Source: Hymenobacter cavernae
GTDB lineage: Bacteria; Bacteroidota; Bacteroidia; Cytophagales; Hymenobacteraceae
Length of the DNA stretch: 64,000 bases
Reading direction: 5' to 3'
NCBI RefSeq assembly: GCF_014641455.1
Contig: NZ_BMHT01000004.1
Location: forward strand, 552,223-616,222
A model generated the notes under the pieces. That model worked only from the letters and a program-made list of their open reading frames with translations, ran no database searches and was not told where the DNA came from. Position numbers and translations under genes: made by a program. Below are positions 1-7,484 of the stretch, piece by piece (position 1 is the stretch's first letter; each line of letters opens with the position of its first letter).

Positions 1-862
1 TGAGCGTCGGAAATTCCTGGTGTAGGTGCCCCACCAACTCCGCAAGCGCCGCCGAATCGTCGAGGATGTTGGCGGCAATACCTAGGTGCTGCACGGTGGG
101 GTTCAGGTTGCGCTGTTTCAAAAAGGCGTCGGCTTTCGGCATTCCAACTAACTCCACCCAGCCAGCTACGGGCCCGCATTGCCGGTACTTATCCAGCGCG
201 TCCTGACCTTCCAGCAAGCTCAAATCGAAGCCCAAAGGCGGAAAGTGCGTGCTCACGCTAGCGTGCTGCACGTAGGCAGTCGGTACGCCGCAAGTGCGGG
301 CGGCCAGGAGCAAGGCGCGGGCGTCGTCGTTGTGGTCGTTGGCAAAGAGGATAGCTCTGGGTTGGTAATGGCGGAGCGCCCGACAATACACTTCGTAGTA
401 GCCAATGGCATTGAAAATCAGATCAAAAAAACGCCAAGCCCGGTGTCCTTCACTACGAAGTAAGCTGGTTAATACAACCGGAAAATGCCAATAGTAAAGC
501 AGCTTCCGCCGCAGTGAAAGCCGGTTCACCACGTTGTTGTAGCGCCCGATCTGCTTGCTCTGCCCGGCCACCATGACGCTACCCGGCAGGCCTTCTTTCA
601 CAAAATTCAGTGCCTCGTAGTTGTTCTGGCTCACCACGTACAGCCACACCGCGCCACCTAGGTTTTCTGGGTTGCGAATGGGCTGAAAGATATTGCCGAC
701 CAGTCGTAAGCCCGTGTAGCCGAGTACCTTCAGCAGCCGCCGCGCCGCGCTGGCCGGCGAAATAGCGGCGAGCGTGCGCGGCGGCAGCGAGGCAAACAGA
801 TCCGTGAACCGTAGCTGTAGAATGTCGCGGGTGCGGCTTACCAAATCAGCCAAATACGACAT
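1..862 (-). CDS. Probable surface-polysaccharide glycosyltransferase, partial (C-terminus beyond window)
   Basis: The frame is open from an ATG at 862 to the window edge, giving 287 visible codons; the C-terminus lies outside. The start is 5 nt after the pseI stop, so the gene is translationally coupled to the pseudaminic acid operon. The N-terminal half is rich in basic and hydrophobic residues. The middle contains a region reading about nucleotide-handling ('AILFANDHNDDARALLLAA') followed by 'TAYVQHASVSTHFPPL', which resembles the Q-H-G/A turn of GT-B capsule and teichoic-acid type transferases. Being the last gene of a Pse operon, it may transfer pseudaminic acid or build the glycan that carries it. 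The family assignment is inference from these short motifs only. Confidence 0.5.
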   Translation of the reverse strand, partial: MSYLADLVSRTRDILQLRFTDLFASLPPRTLAAISPASAARRLLKVLGYTGLRLVGNIFQPIRNPENLGGAVWLYVVSQNNYEALNFVKEGLPGSVMVAGQSKQIGRYNNVVNRLSLRRKLLYYWHFPVVLTSLLRSEGHRAWRFFDLIFNAIGYYEVYCRALRHYQPRAILFANDHNDDARALLLAARTCGVPTAYVQHASVSTHFPPLGFDLSLLEGQDALDKYRQCGPVAGWVELVGMPKADAFLKQRNLNPTVQHLGIAANILDDSAALAELVGHLHQEFPTL

Positions 863-867
863 AGCGG

Positions 868-1911
868 CTACAGCATCTCCCAGGTGAGCGGTGTGCCCGC
901 GAGCAGGTTCTGGCGGGCCGGCTTACCTAGCAGCGGCTCGTAGTAGCGCGGCGGCAGACCTAGGCCCGGTCGCACCACCCGGATGTTCTCCGTCGTGAAC
1001 GGCTCCCCGGCTTGGATATCCTGCGCCACGTAGATGGAGCGCTTGTAGAGGCGACTTTTTTCCTCGGCGCGCTGTACGCCGTATTGTATCTGCCCAAGCG
1101 CCTGCCAGGCCCGCTCGGTTTCGGTGACGAGCGCCGCAACCTCCTCAGGTTCAAGCGAAAAAGCCGAATCCACGCCGCCGTCAGCCCGGCGCAGCGTTAC
1201 GTGTTTCTCAATCACGCAGGCACCCAAGGCTACGGCCGCTACGGCCGCGCCCACGCCCATTGTGTGGTCGGAGAGGCCGATGGGCGACTCGGGGAAGAGC
1301 TGCGCAAAGTGTGGAATGGTGCGCAGATTGGTGTTTTGAGGCGTAGCGGGGTAGGTGCTGGTGCATTTGAGCAGCACCAGATCTTTACAGCCCGCTTCGC
1401 GCAATACGGCTACAGCTTCGGCTACTTCGGCCAGGGTGCTGGCGCCGGTGCTCATAATCACGGGCTTACCCGTGGCAGCTACCCGGCGCAGCAAGGGCCA
1501 GTCGGTATTTTCGAAAGAGGCAATCTTGTAAGCGGGCACGTCGAGTGTTTCCAGGAAATCCACCGCCGACTCATCGAAAGGCGAGCTAAAAGCGAGCATG
1601 CCGTGGCTCTTGGCGCGCTCAAACAACGGCTGGTGCCAGTCCCAGGGCGTGTAGGCTTCCTGGTAAAGCTCGTGCAGCTCGCGGCCGTACCAAAGGGAGT
1701 TGGGGTCGTCGATGCGGTAGGCGCCGGGCAGCGTCATTGTGTCGGCGGTATAGGTCTGGAGCTTGATGGCGTGGGCGCCAGCCGCAGCTACCGCATCCAC
1801 GATAGCCAGGCCGCGCTCCAGATCCTGGTTGTGGTTGCCGCTGAGTTCAGCAATAATAAACGGCGGCTGGTCGGGGCCAATAAGGCGGGAGCCGATGGAA
1901 AAGGTAGACAT
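868..1911 (-). CDS. pseI: Pseudaminic acid synthase PseI
   Basis: Condenses 2,4-diacetamido-2,4,6-trideoxy-L-altrose with phosphoenolpyruvate to give pseudaminic acid, in the cytoplasm. The protein has 347 residues, normal for the NeuB/SpsE family. Visible marks are the N-terminal 'FIIAELSGNHNQ', 'AIKLQTYTADTMTL', the PseI-type 'SLWYGRELHELYQEAYTPW', 'LLKCTSTYPA', 'GLSDHTMG' and 'ACVIEKHVTL', followed by a C-terminal SAF (antifreeze-like) domain from about residue 290. The 'WYGRELHELY...YTPW' stretch and the neighbours favour PseI over sialic acid NeuB. It follows the DUF4328 gene by 48 nt and is followed 5 nt later by a glycosyltransferase. Confidence 0.9.
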   Translation of the reverse strand: MSTFSIGSRLIGPDQPPFIIAELSGNHNQDLERGLAIVDAVAAAGAHAIKLQTYTADTMTLPGAYRIDDPNSLWYGRELHELYQEAYTPWDWHQPLFERAKSHGMLAFSSPFDESAVDFLETLDVPAYKIASFENTDWPLLRRVAATGKPVIMSTGASTLAEVAEAVAVLREAGCKDLVLLKCTSTYPATPQNTNLRTIPHFAQLFPESPIGLSDHTMGVGAAVAAVALGACVIEKHVTLRRADGGVDSAFSLEPEEVAALVTETERAWQALGQIQYGVQRAEEKSRLYKRSIYVAQDIQAGEPFTTENIRVVRPGLGLPPRYYEPLLGKPARQNLLAGTPLTWEML

Positions 1912-1959
1912 ACTGCAAAGAAACGAAGAGCCAGCAAACAGCAGGGCTCAACGACCTGC

Positions 1960-2637
1960 TCAGTAGTAGAGTTCCTCTTCCGTAGCACCTAGGTCGACGG
2001 GCTCGGGCGCCGGACCACCGATTGTTTCGACTTGTTGGCGCAAGGCTAGCTGCTGCTCAAAATCACTGACCCGCCGAATTACAGCAATGGTGAGTAGGGC
2101 GGAGATGATAGTTAAGCCATAGTCAATTAAATCCGCAATAATGGCATTCTGCAACTGGACCAGCGTTTCCGGATTAGCTGTAATACGAGAGGAGATATTA
2201 GCTACGAAAGCCCTCACCAAGAATGCGGCCCACCACCAATATAAAAGCTTATGTGGCTGCACGGCATCGCAGGCAAGTAGCTGTGTGTTGCGCCAGATCT
2301 CGCGCATGATGGTATAAGGCCGCCGTAAGTTCATGTACGGAACAAACCAAGCGCCAGCAGCCCATTTCTCTTCATGCTCTATCACGAGGCCCACGCGTTC
2401 CAGATTTGCATAAGCTCTTCGGAACCAACGAATAAAGTACACGACAGAAATAACCAGCAGCGCAAGCTGGAGCAAGGTTATCACACTGGCAGCAAGAGTT
2501 ATGACGGGGTAAAATTCGGAAGAATCCAGTAGTGCCAGGTGAATAAAACTGAAAATAATACTCGCGCTAGCAAGCAGAATGACACACCAGAAAACAGCCA
2601 ACCCCTGTCGCGCCCGCTCAGAATTATCAAGCAACAT
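1960..2637 (-). CDS. DUF4328 membrane protein inside the Pse operon
   Basis: A 225-residue integral membrane protein of the DUF4328 family. Four hydrophobic segments are visible near residues 11-33, 42-70, 130-150 and 165-190. The family signature 'WAAGAWFVPYMNLRRPYTIM' lies between segments 2 and 3, preceded by 'WFRRAYANLERVG'. The function of DUF4328 is unknown. Its position is odd: it sits between pseGH and pseI, with 48 nt on each side, while the other Pse genes are packed with 2-3 nt gaps. It may be a passenger or a membrane partner of the glycan pathway; nothing in the sequence decides between these. Confidence 0.75.
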   Translation of the reverse strand: MLLDNSERARQGLAVFWCVILLASASIIFSFIHLALLDSSEFYPVITLAASVITLLQLALLVISVVYFIRWFRRAYANLERVGLVIEHEEKWAAGAWFVPYMNLRRPYTIMREIWRNTQLLACDAVQPHKLLYWWWAAFLVRAFVANISSRITANPETLVQLQNAIIADLIDYGLTIISALLTIAVIRRVSDFEQQLALRQQVETIGGPAPEPVDLGATEEELYY

Positions 2638-2685
2638 AAAATTTAACTTTTCTTATTGAGTATATTTTCTCAAAGAAAGTTAAAC

Positions 2686-4173
2686 CTAGGCTGCTTCCCA
2701 AGAAAAAGTAAGCGAATCGGCTACTTGCGTCTCGGGAAAAGATAAATTATGAAAACCAGCCCGCTCAAACGCTCGGATCGAAGCTAGGTTAACTGTTTGC
2801 ACATGACCCAGCACACGCCGTACGGTCGGGAACTGCTGCAATAACTGCCGCGTACCACTTACCAGCAGCCCGGAAGCCAAGCCCCGGCCCCGGTAGTCGC
2901 TAGCGAGCAGGTAGCTCAACGTAGCTTCGGTGTCGGCTACGCTGAAGCGGATAAGCCCGGCGGGTTGATGCGTTGCAGGATCTTCGGCAATTACCAAAAA
3001 TGCGTTCGGGTCACTCAGCCGATCTTGGAACCATTGCTCGTGCTCGGCACGGGTAACGGAATTTGGATTAAAGGAATATTGTCGAACGGCGGGCTCATTG
3101 GCCCACTGAAAAAGCTGCTCCGAATCGGCGGCCGTAGCAGGGCGCAGCGTCAGCGAGAAATCGGGGAGCGTGAGGGCGGCAAACTCCTGGCGGAGCCGCT
3201 GAGCCGAGCGGCCATCGAAATAACGACGTTGAGTATGGCGCAGCTGCTCCCCAATGCGGCCAGCCTCGGGCGAGGTCAGCACGTTGGCGGCGCTGGCGTA
3301 GGGCAGACCTAGGCCCGCCGAGCGCAGAAAGTAATCCAGGTCGTGCTGATTTGTAGCCGTAGGCAGCAGAAACAGCAGCCCGCCGTCAGCGGCGCAGTAC
3401 TCATAGCTGATGGTGCTGGACGAACACACCGCCGCGCCGCACTGCTGCATGAGCCGACCTAGGTTGGCGGCCGGCAAGTTGCGGTGCAGCGTAAGCCGCG
3501 CCTGATCCTGCGCCCAGCTTTGCAGCCCTTCCCAGCCCGCGTAGGCGCTGCCTACTACGGCATGAATATGCTCAGTGGCAGGTAGTTGGAGCAAAGCGGC
3601 GGCTACCTGTTGCGTCTGGTGCGTCGGGTCGGCGCCGCCCAGGCAAACCAGGATAGTAGCCGCCGAAGCGGCGCCGGCAGACGATTGGTCTATTTGGCAG
3701 AAAGCCGCGCGCAACGGTGCGTAAGCCGGCCCAGCCAGCAGGCGGGCGCCGGGCCGGCGCAGATCGTACTGCTCCCGCGTGACGCCGCCCGCCGGATTCA
3801 GCACCAGATCGGCGGCGAAAGGAAAGGCGTGCAGATCATCCAGGCAAATCAGCCGCGCCACCAATGGGCGCACTGCTTCCTGGTAGTTAAGCTCAAATCC
3901 GTAGCCATCCAGCACCAACATGTCTGACGGGCGTAGCACGTGCTGCCGAAGCCAGGCCGGTTCGCCGGCGGCTGGTTGCGGCAGCATCTCTATCACTTCC
4001 TCGCAAACACTGCGTAGTTGCGCCGCCACCTCAGGGCTAGGTTCCTGAATGACAAAGATGCACGCAAACCGCTCGCGCAGGATTTCGGCCAGGGCGAGCA
4101 GCCGCATCACATGACCCAGGCCGATACGCGGATTGCCATCGGCGCGAAAAATGAGGCGCGTGCGCTCTGCCAT
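2686..4173 (-). CDS. Fused PseG UDP-sugar hydrolase and PseH N-acetyltransferase
   Basis: A 495-residue two-domain protein joining two consecutive or near-consecutive Pse pathway steps. Residues about 1-330 are PseG, a GT-B-fold hydrolase that removes UDP: 'FRADGNPRIGLGHVMRLLALA' region at the N-terminus (G-H-V-M-R catalytic loop), 'LVLDGYG', 'VCLGGADPT' and 'AAVCSSSTISYEYCAADG'. Residues about 335-495 are a GNAT acetyltransferase of PseH type: 'LTLRPATAADSEQLFQWAN', 'VIAEDPATHQPAGLIRFSV', acetyl-CoA loop 'DYRGRGLASGLL' and 'NLASIRAFERAGF'. The stop codon TAG lies inside a CCTAGG site. The start is 2 nt after the pseF stop, so the two are coupled. Fusion of these domains is known in some bacteria, so this is unusual but not unique. 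Confidence 0.87.
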   Translation of the reverse strand: MAERTRLIFRADGNPRIGLGHVMRLLALAEILRERFACIFVIQEPSPEVAAQLRSVCEEVIEMLPQPAAGEPAWLRQHVLRPSDMLVLDGYGFELNYQEAVRPLVARLICLDDLHAFPFAADLVLNPAGGVTREQYDLRRPGARLLAGPAYAPLRAAFCQIDQSSAGAASAATILVCLGGADPTHQTQQVAAALLQLPATEHIHAVVGSAYAGWEGLQSWAQDQARLTLHRNLPAANLGRLMQQCGAAVCSSSTISYEYCAADGGLLFLLPTATNQHDLDYFLRSAGLGLPYASAANVLTSPEAGRIGEQLRHTQRRYFDGRSAQRLRQEFAALTLPDFSLTLRPATAADSEQLFQWANEPAVRQYSFNPNSVTRAEHEQWFQDRLSDPNAFLVIAEDPATHQPAGLIRFSVADTEATLSYLLASDYRGRGLASGLLVSGTRQLLQQFPTVRRVLGHVQTVNLASIRAFERAGFHNLSFPETQVADSLTFSWEAA

Positions 4174-4175
4174 TG

Positions 4176-4913
4176 CTATGTTTTTTTCTGTTCTACGTGT
4201 GCGTTCAGGGCAACCAGCTCGGGGTGCGCGTCCAATAACGTGATGAGTTCATCGGCCGATAACTCGGTGGCCCCGAAGTCTTGGATCAGCGTGCGAATAA
4301 GCGCGAAATCGTCGGCCGTATCAACGGTGAGGCGGTATTGGCTACGATCTTCGGAGCGCGTAATATGCTGAAAACGAACGTGCCCCGAGCGGTTCTGGTG
4401 AATGTAGGGCGTCACATGTTCCCGATCGCCGGGCAGCGTGGCGTGGGTAAAGGCTTCATCCAGCAGCTCGCGGGAGAAAACTTCAAAGTCGAAGCCCCGC
4501 GGGAAGGTACGCTCCAATACATTCGAAAGGTAGAGGCGCGGGTCGGCCTGCCGTAAGTATTCGCGGACGCCTTCGGCGATGAGTGACCCATCCAGCAGCG
4601 GGCAGTCGGACGTGACCCGCACGATAATATCCAGCGCGTGTTCGGCGGCGCATTGGTGGTAGCGGGCCAGCACGTCGTGCTCATCGCCGCGCGTACAGGG
4701 CAAGCCTGCCGCGGCGGCATACGCTGCCAGCGGGTCATCCGCAGCATTGCCCGTAATAGCCAGATAGAGCGGTAATTCGCTTTGCCGCAGGCGGGCCACA
4801 TGGTAGTGCAGCAGCGGCCGATTGGCCACCGGCATCAACACTTTACCGGGCAGCCGCGTGCTCGTCATGCGCGCTTGCGAGATGATGCCGATGCGAGGGG
4901 AGGAAGGAAACAC
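4176..4913 (-). CDS. CMP-pseudaminic acid cytidylyltransferase, SpsF type
   Basis: Predicted to activate pseudaminic acid with CTP, the last soluble step before transfer. The 245-residue protein has the SpsF/KdsB-like nucleotidyltransferase fold: 'IGIISQARMTSTRLPGKVLM' at the N-terminus (R-x-x-S/T-R-L-P-G-K), 'CTRGDEHDVLARYHQCA', 'IIVRVTSDCPLLDG', and 'EHVTPYIHQN'. SpsF family members replace the NeuA-like PseF in several Pse or spore-coat clusters, so the role rests on context as well as family. It begins 3 nt after the pseC stop and ends 2 nt before the pseG-pseH start, the tightest part of the operon. Confidence 0.8.
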   Translation of the reverse strand: MFPSSPRIGIISQARMTSTRLPGKVLMPVANRPLLHYHVARLRQSELPLYLAITGNAADDPLAAYAAAAGLPCTRGDEHDVLARYHQCAAEHALDIIVRVTSDCPLLDGSLIAEGVREYLRQADPRLYLSNVLERTFPRGFDFEVFSRELLDEAFTHATLPGDREHVTPYIHQNRSGHVRFQHITRSEDRSQYRLTVDTADDFALIRTLIQDFGATELSADELITLLDAHPELVALNAHVEQKKT

Positions 4914-4916
4914 GAA

Positions 4917-6101
4917 CTACTGCTGATTAACAAACTCCTGAATGCAGGCAATAACGTACGCCTGCTCCTCATCGGTGAGCGACGGAAACATCGGAATGCT
5001 CAGGCAGCGCGCATAATAGGCTTCTGCGTGCGGAAAATCGCCGTTCTTCCAACCTAGGTCCTGATAGTAGGGCATGGTATGCACCGGAATATAGTGCACC
5101 TGGGCGAAAATCTGCCGCTCGCGCAGGGCTTCGTACAAGCCTTTGCGGTCTGCTACCTGAATGACGTACAGATGGTAGGCGTGGCCGGGCGCTCCGGCCA
5201 GGGGGCGCACGCCGGGCATACCGGCAAATGCCGCATCGTAGCGCGCAGCCAAGGCACGGCGGCGAGCCAGGCCGGCGTCGGCGCGGCGTAGCTGACTGAT
5301 ACCTAGGGCTGTGAGCATGTCGGGCAGGCGATAGTTGTAACCTAGCTCCTGCATTTCGTAGTACCAGCCGCCGTCGTTGCGGTGCAGCTTCGCGGAGTCT
5401 TTCGTGATGCCGTGCGTGCGCAGCAGCAGCAGCTTCTCGTACAGGTCCGGGCGGTTGGTCGTTATCATGCCGCCTTCACCGGTGGCAATGTGCTTCACGG
5501 GGTGAAAGGAGAAGATGGATAAATCGGCAAACCGGCCGTTGCCGCACCATTGCTCAGCGCCTTGGCTATCCGTAAAAAAGCCGCCCGGCGAGTGCGCCGC
5601 GTCTTCCACGAGCCACAGGCCAAATTCGTCGCACAGCTGGCGGGCTGCTTCCAGGTCAACGGCCAAGCCAGCGAAATCCACCGGAATCAAGCCATGAAAG
5701 TATCCTTTGGGCTGACTTTCCAGCAGCTGTCTAACTGCTTGTAAATCAATAAGGCCGGTAACAGGATCAATATCCGCAAAATACACTTCGCCGCCGCAGT
5801 AGCGCACGCAGTTGGCCGACGCCGCAAACGTGATGGGCGTTGTAATCACCCGCTGCCCCGGCTGAACTTCTAACGCCAGGGCTGCCAAGTGCAAAGCCGC
5901 AGTGCCGTTGCTGACAGCCATGGCGTATTTCACTCCTATATATTCAGCGAACTTCTGCTCGAACTCCGCCACTTTCGGCCCTTGGGTCAGGAAGTCGGAT
6001 TGGAGCGCTTCGGTCACGGCTTGCACGTCTTCGGGCGTGATGTGCTGGCGACCGTAAGGAATAGGATGAGTAGGGCGAAACGGGGAAATAGCAGGAATCA
6101 T
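4917..6101 (-). CDS. pseC: UDP-4-amino-sugar aminotransferase PseC
   Basis: A PLP-dependent DegT/DnrJ/EryC1 aminotransferase of 394 residues that converts the PseB product to UDP-4-amino-4,6-dideoxy-N-acetyl-beta-L-altrosamine. The N-terminus 'IPYGRQHITPEDVQAV' is typical of PseC. Further marks are 'AVSNGTAALHLAALAL', 'VEDAAHSPGG', and the PLP lysine in 'FSFHPVKHIATGEGGMI' near residue 203. 'GYNYRLPDMLTALG' and the C-terminal 'IPVHTMPYYQ' complete the family pattern. It heads the four-gene packed block and is separated from pseB by a 170-nt gap that holds a hairpin. Confidence 0.92.
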   Translation of the reverse strand: MIPAISPFRPTHPIPYGRQHITPEDVQAVTEALQSDFLTQGPKVAEFEQKFAEYIGVKYAMAVSNGTAALHLAALALEVQPGQRVITTPITFAASANCVRYCGGEVYFADIDPVTGLIDLQAVRQLLESQPKGYFHGLIPVDFAGLAVDLEAARQLCDEFGLWLVEDAAHSPGGFFTDSQGAEQWCGNGRFADLSIFSFHPVKHIATGEGGMITTNRPDLYEKLLLLRTHGITKDSAKLHRNDGGWYYEMQELGYNYRLPDMLTALGISQLRRADAGLARRRALAARYDAAFAGMPGVRPLAGAPGHAYHLYVIQVADRKGLYEALRERQIFAQVHYIPVHTMPYYQDLGWKNGDFPHAEAYYARCLSIPMFPSLTDEEQAYVIACIQEFVNQQ

Positions 6102-6218
6102 AGCAGATCAAAGATAGGCGGACGTTGGGCTTTACTGTAAACAAATGAACTGTGCATTCTGCCAAACCTAGGTGAAGACGTGGTGAATTATGCCCCAAAG
6201 CAGCCTTTTATAAACAAG

Positions 6219-6248
6219 AAGGCTGTTCTCTGGATAGAAAACAGCCTT
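6219..6248. terminator. Hairpin between pseB and pseC
   Basis: The arms AAGGCTGTT and AACAGCCTT pair around a 12-nt loop, flanked by T-rich sequence on both strands. A second partial copy of the left arm (CAGCCTTTTATAAAC) lies just before it. It could end or weaken pseB transcripts before pseC, or act on antisense transcripts. Whether it fully terminates is unknown, since pseC and pseB serve the same pathway. Confidence 0.6.
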
Positions 6249-6271
6249 TTAAAACCTAGAAGACCTAGCTT

Positions 6272-7291
6272 TTACGCCACAAACGCCGGGTCTACGTGCT
6301 GCCGGATTTCCTCCTGAATCTGCGCCGCGTCGAGCCATTCATCGTTATTCGCCGAGTCGTAGTGGAAGCCCAGGGGCATGCGCTTGCCATTGAAGTGCAC
6401 AATAAACTTGTCGACATCCCACTGCGGGGTGAACGGCAGAATAACGTAGTACTTAGCTAGTTCCACCGTGCTCAGGGCGTCGGTTTCGGTTATCATCTCT
6501 TCGTGCAGCTTCTCGCCAGGACGGATACCTACAATTTCCTGCTGGCAGTTGGGACCGATAGCTTTGGCTACCTCCGTGATTTTATAGCTAGGTATTTTGG
6601 GCACGAAAATCTCGCCGCCCCAGGCATGTTCCAGCGCGTACAGCACCAGGTCAACGCCGCCTTCGAGCGAGATGTTGAAGCGCGTCATGTCGGGGTGAGT
6701 GATGGGCAGCACGCCGGTGTGGCGACGCTGCAAAAAGAACGGCACCACCGAGCCGCGCGAGCCAATCACGTTGCCGTAGCGCACCACCGAAAAGCGCAGG
6801 TCGCGGGCACCTTTCATGTTGTTGGCCGCCACAAAAAGCTTATCCGAGCAGAGCTTGGTAGCACCATACAGGTTGATGGGTGCCGCAGCTTTGTCGGTGC
6901 TCAACGCTACTACATCCTTCACGCCGCAATCGAGGGCCGCGTTAATGACGTTTTCGGCGCCGAAAATGTTGGTTTTGATGCACTCCATCGGGTTGTACTC
7001 GGCGGCCGGCACCTGCTTGAGCGCCGCGGCGTGCACAATCACGTCGATGCCTTCGCAAGCACGCTTCAGCCGGTCGCCGTCGCGCACGTCGCCGATGAAG
7101 TAGCGAATAGCCGGGTACTTGCTGTGCGGAAACACCTGCGACATCTCGAACTGCTTCAGCTCGTCGCGCGAGTACACCACCAGGCGCTTCACCTGCGGGA
7201 ATTTCTCGAACACCGTCTGCACGAACTTTTTGCCGAACGAGCCAGTGCCACCGGTTACCAGAATAGATTTATGATTGAGGTCGAGGGCCAT
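6272..7291 (-). CDS. pseB: UDP-GlcNAc 4,6-dehydratase (inverting) PseB
   Basis: First enzyme of pseudaminic acid synthesis, converting UDP-GlcNAc to the 4-keto-arabino hexulose. The 339-residue SDR protein shows the NAD(P) loop 'ILVTGGTGSFGKKF', 'YSRDELKQFEM' that marks the FlaA1/PseB group, 'VHAAALKQVPAAEYNP', 'STDKAAAPINLYGATKL' with the catalytic D-K and Y-x-x-x-K, and 'VRYGNVIGSRGSVVPFF'. The frame extends upstream to 7402, but that extension runs through an inverted repeat and is unlike the family; the ATG at 7289-7291, directly before 'ALDLNHKSILVTGG', is the better start. No Shine-Dalgarno site is visible. Confidence 0.93.
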   Translation of the reverse strand: MALDLNHKSILVTGGTGSFGKKFVQTVFEKFPQVKRLVVYSRDELKQFEMSQVFPHSKYPAIRYFIGDVRDGDRLKRACEGIDVIVHAAALKQVPAAEYNPMECIKTNIFGAENVINAALDCGVKDVVALSTDKAAAPINLYGATKLCSDKLFVAANNMKGARDLRFSVVRYGNVIGSRGSVVPFFLQRRHTGVLPITHPDMTRFNISLEGGVDLVLYALEHAWGGEIFVPKIPSYKITEVAKAIGPNCQQEIVGIRPGEKLHEEMITETDALSTVELAKYYVILPFTPQWDVDKFIVHFNGKRMPLGFHYDSANNDEWLDAAQIQEEIRQHVDPAFVA

Positions 7292-7332
7292 AGAAAACAG
7301 TTTGCCAACGCAACAGGCGGGCATAAGAAGGG

Positions 7333-7370
7333 CAAAAGTAGGCATTCCGGACCTAGGTTGCGTACTTTTG
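7333..7370. promoter_or_regulatory. Possible divergent -7 elements (TACTTTTG) for pseB and the FkbH-like gene
   Basis: TACTTTTG, matching the Bacteroidota -7 consensus TAnnTTTG, occurs on the minus strand at 7340-7333, about 42 nt before the pseB ATG, and on the plus strand at 7363-7370, about 115 nt before the FkbH-like gene. An ACCTAGGT lies between them at 7351. No convincing -33 TTG was found for either, so these are candidates only. Confidence 0.4.
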
Positions 7371-7375
7371 TGCTT

Positions 7376-7477
7376 GTAGCGCGAAGCTCCAGCTTCGCGC
7401 ATCGTTGAACGACTTGTTTCTGGGTTCGTTCAACAACAAACCGTTCAACGAGACGCGAAGCTGGAGCTTCGCGCTAC
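7376..7477. repeat. Inverted repeat with self-complementary arms (24 bp)
   Basis: The arm at 7376-7399 and its exact reverse complement at 7454-7477 are separated by 54 nt. Each arm is itself a hairpin (GCGAAGCT-CC-AGCTTCGC). Inside the spacer, GTTGAACGA and CGTTCAACG form a second inner pair. The layout matches the element near 20.0 kb, which also pairs palindromic arms with GTTGAAC sequence. It lies between the divergent pseB and FkbH-like genes. Confidence 0.85.
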
Positions 7478-7484
7478 TTGCACC

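Noticed and set aside
1012..1992. Long plus-strand ORF (326 codons) over pseI
   Set aside because: It is fully antisense to a clear PseI gene, has no recognisable domain, and is the usual shadow of GC-rich codon structure.
6503..7408. Plus-strand ORF of 301 codons over pseB
   Set aside because: Antisense shadow of pseB, histidine- and valine-rich in a way typical of complementary-frame translation.
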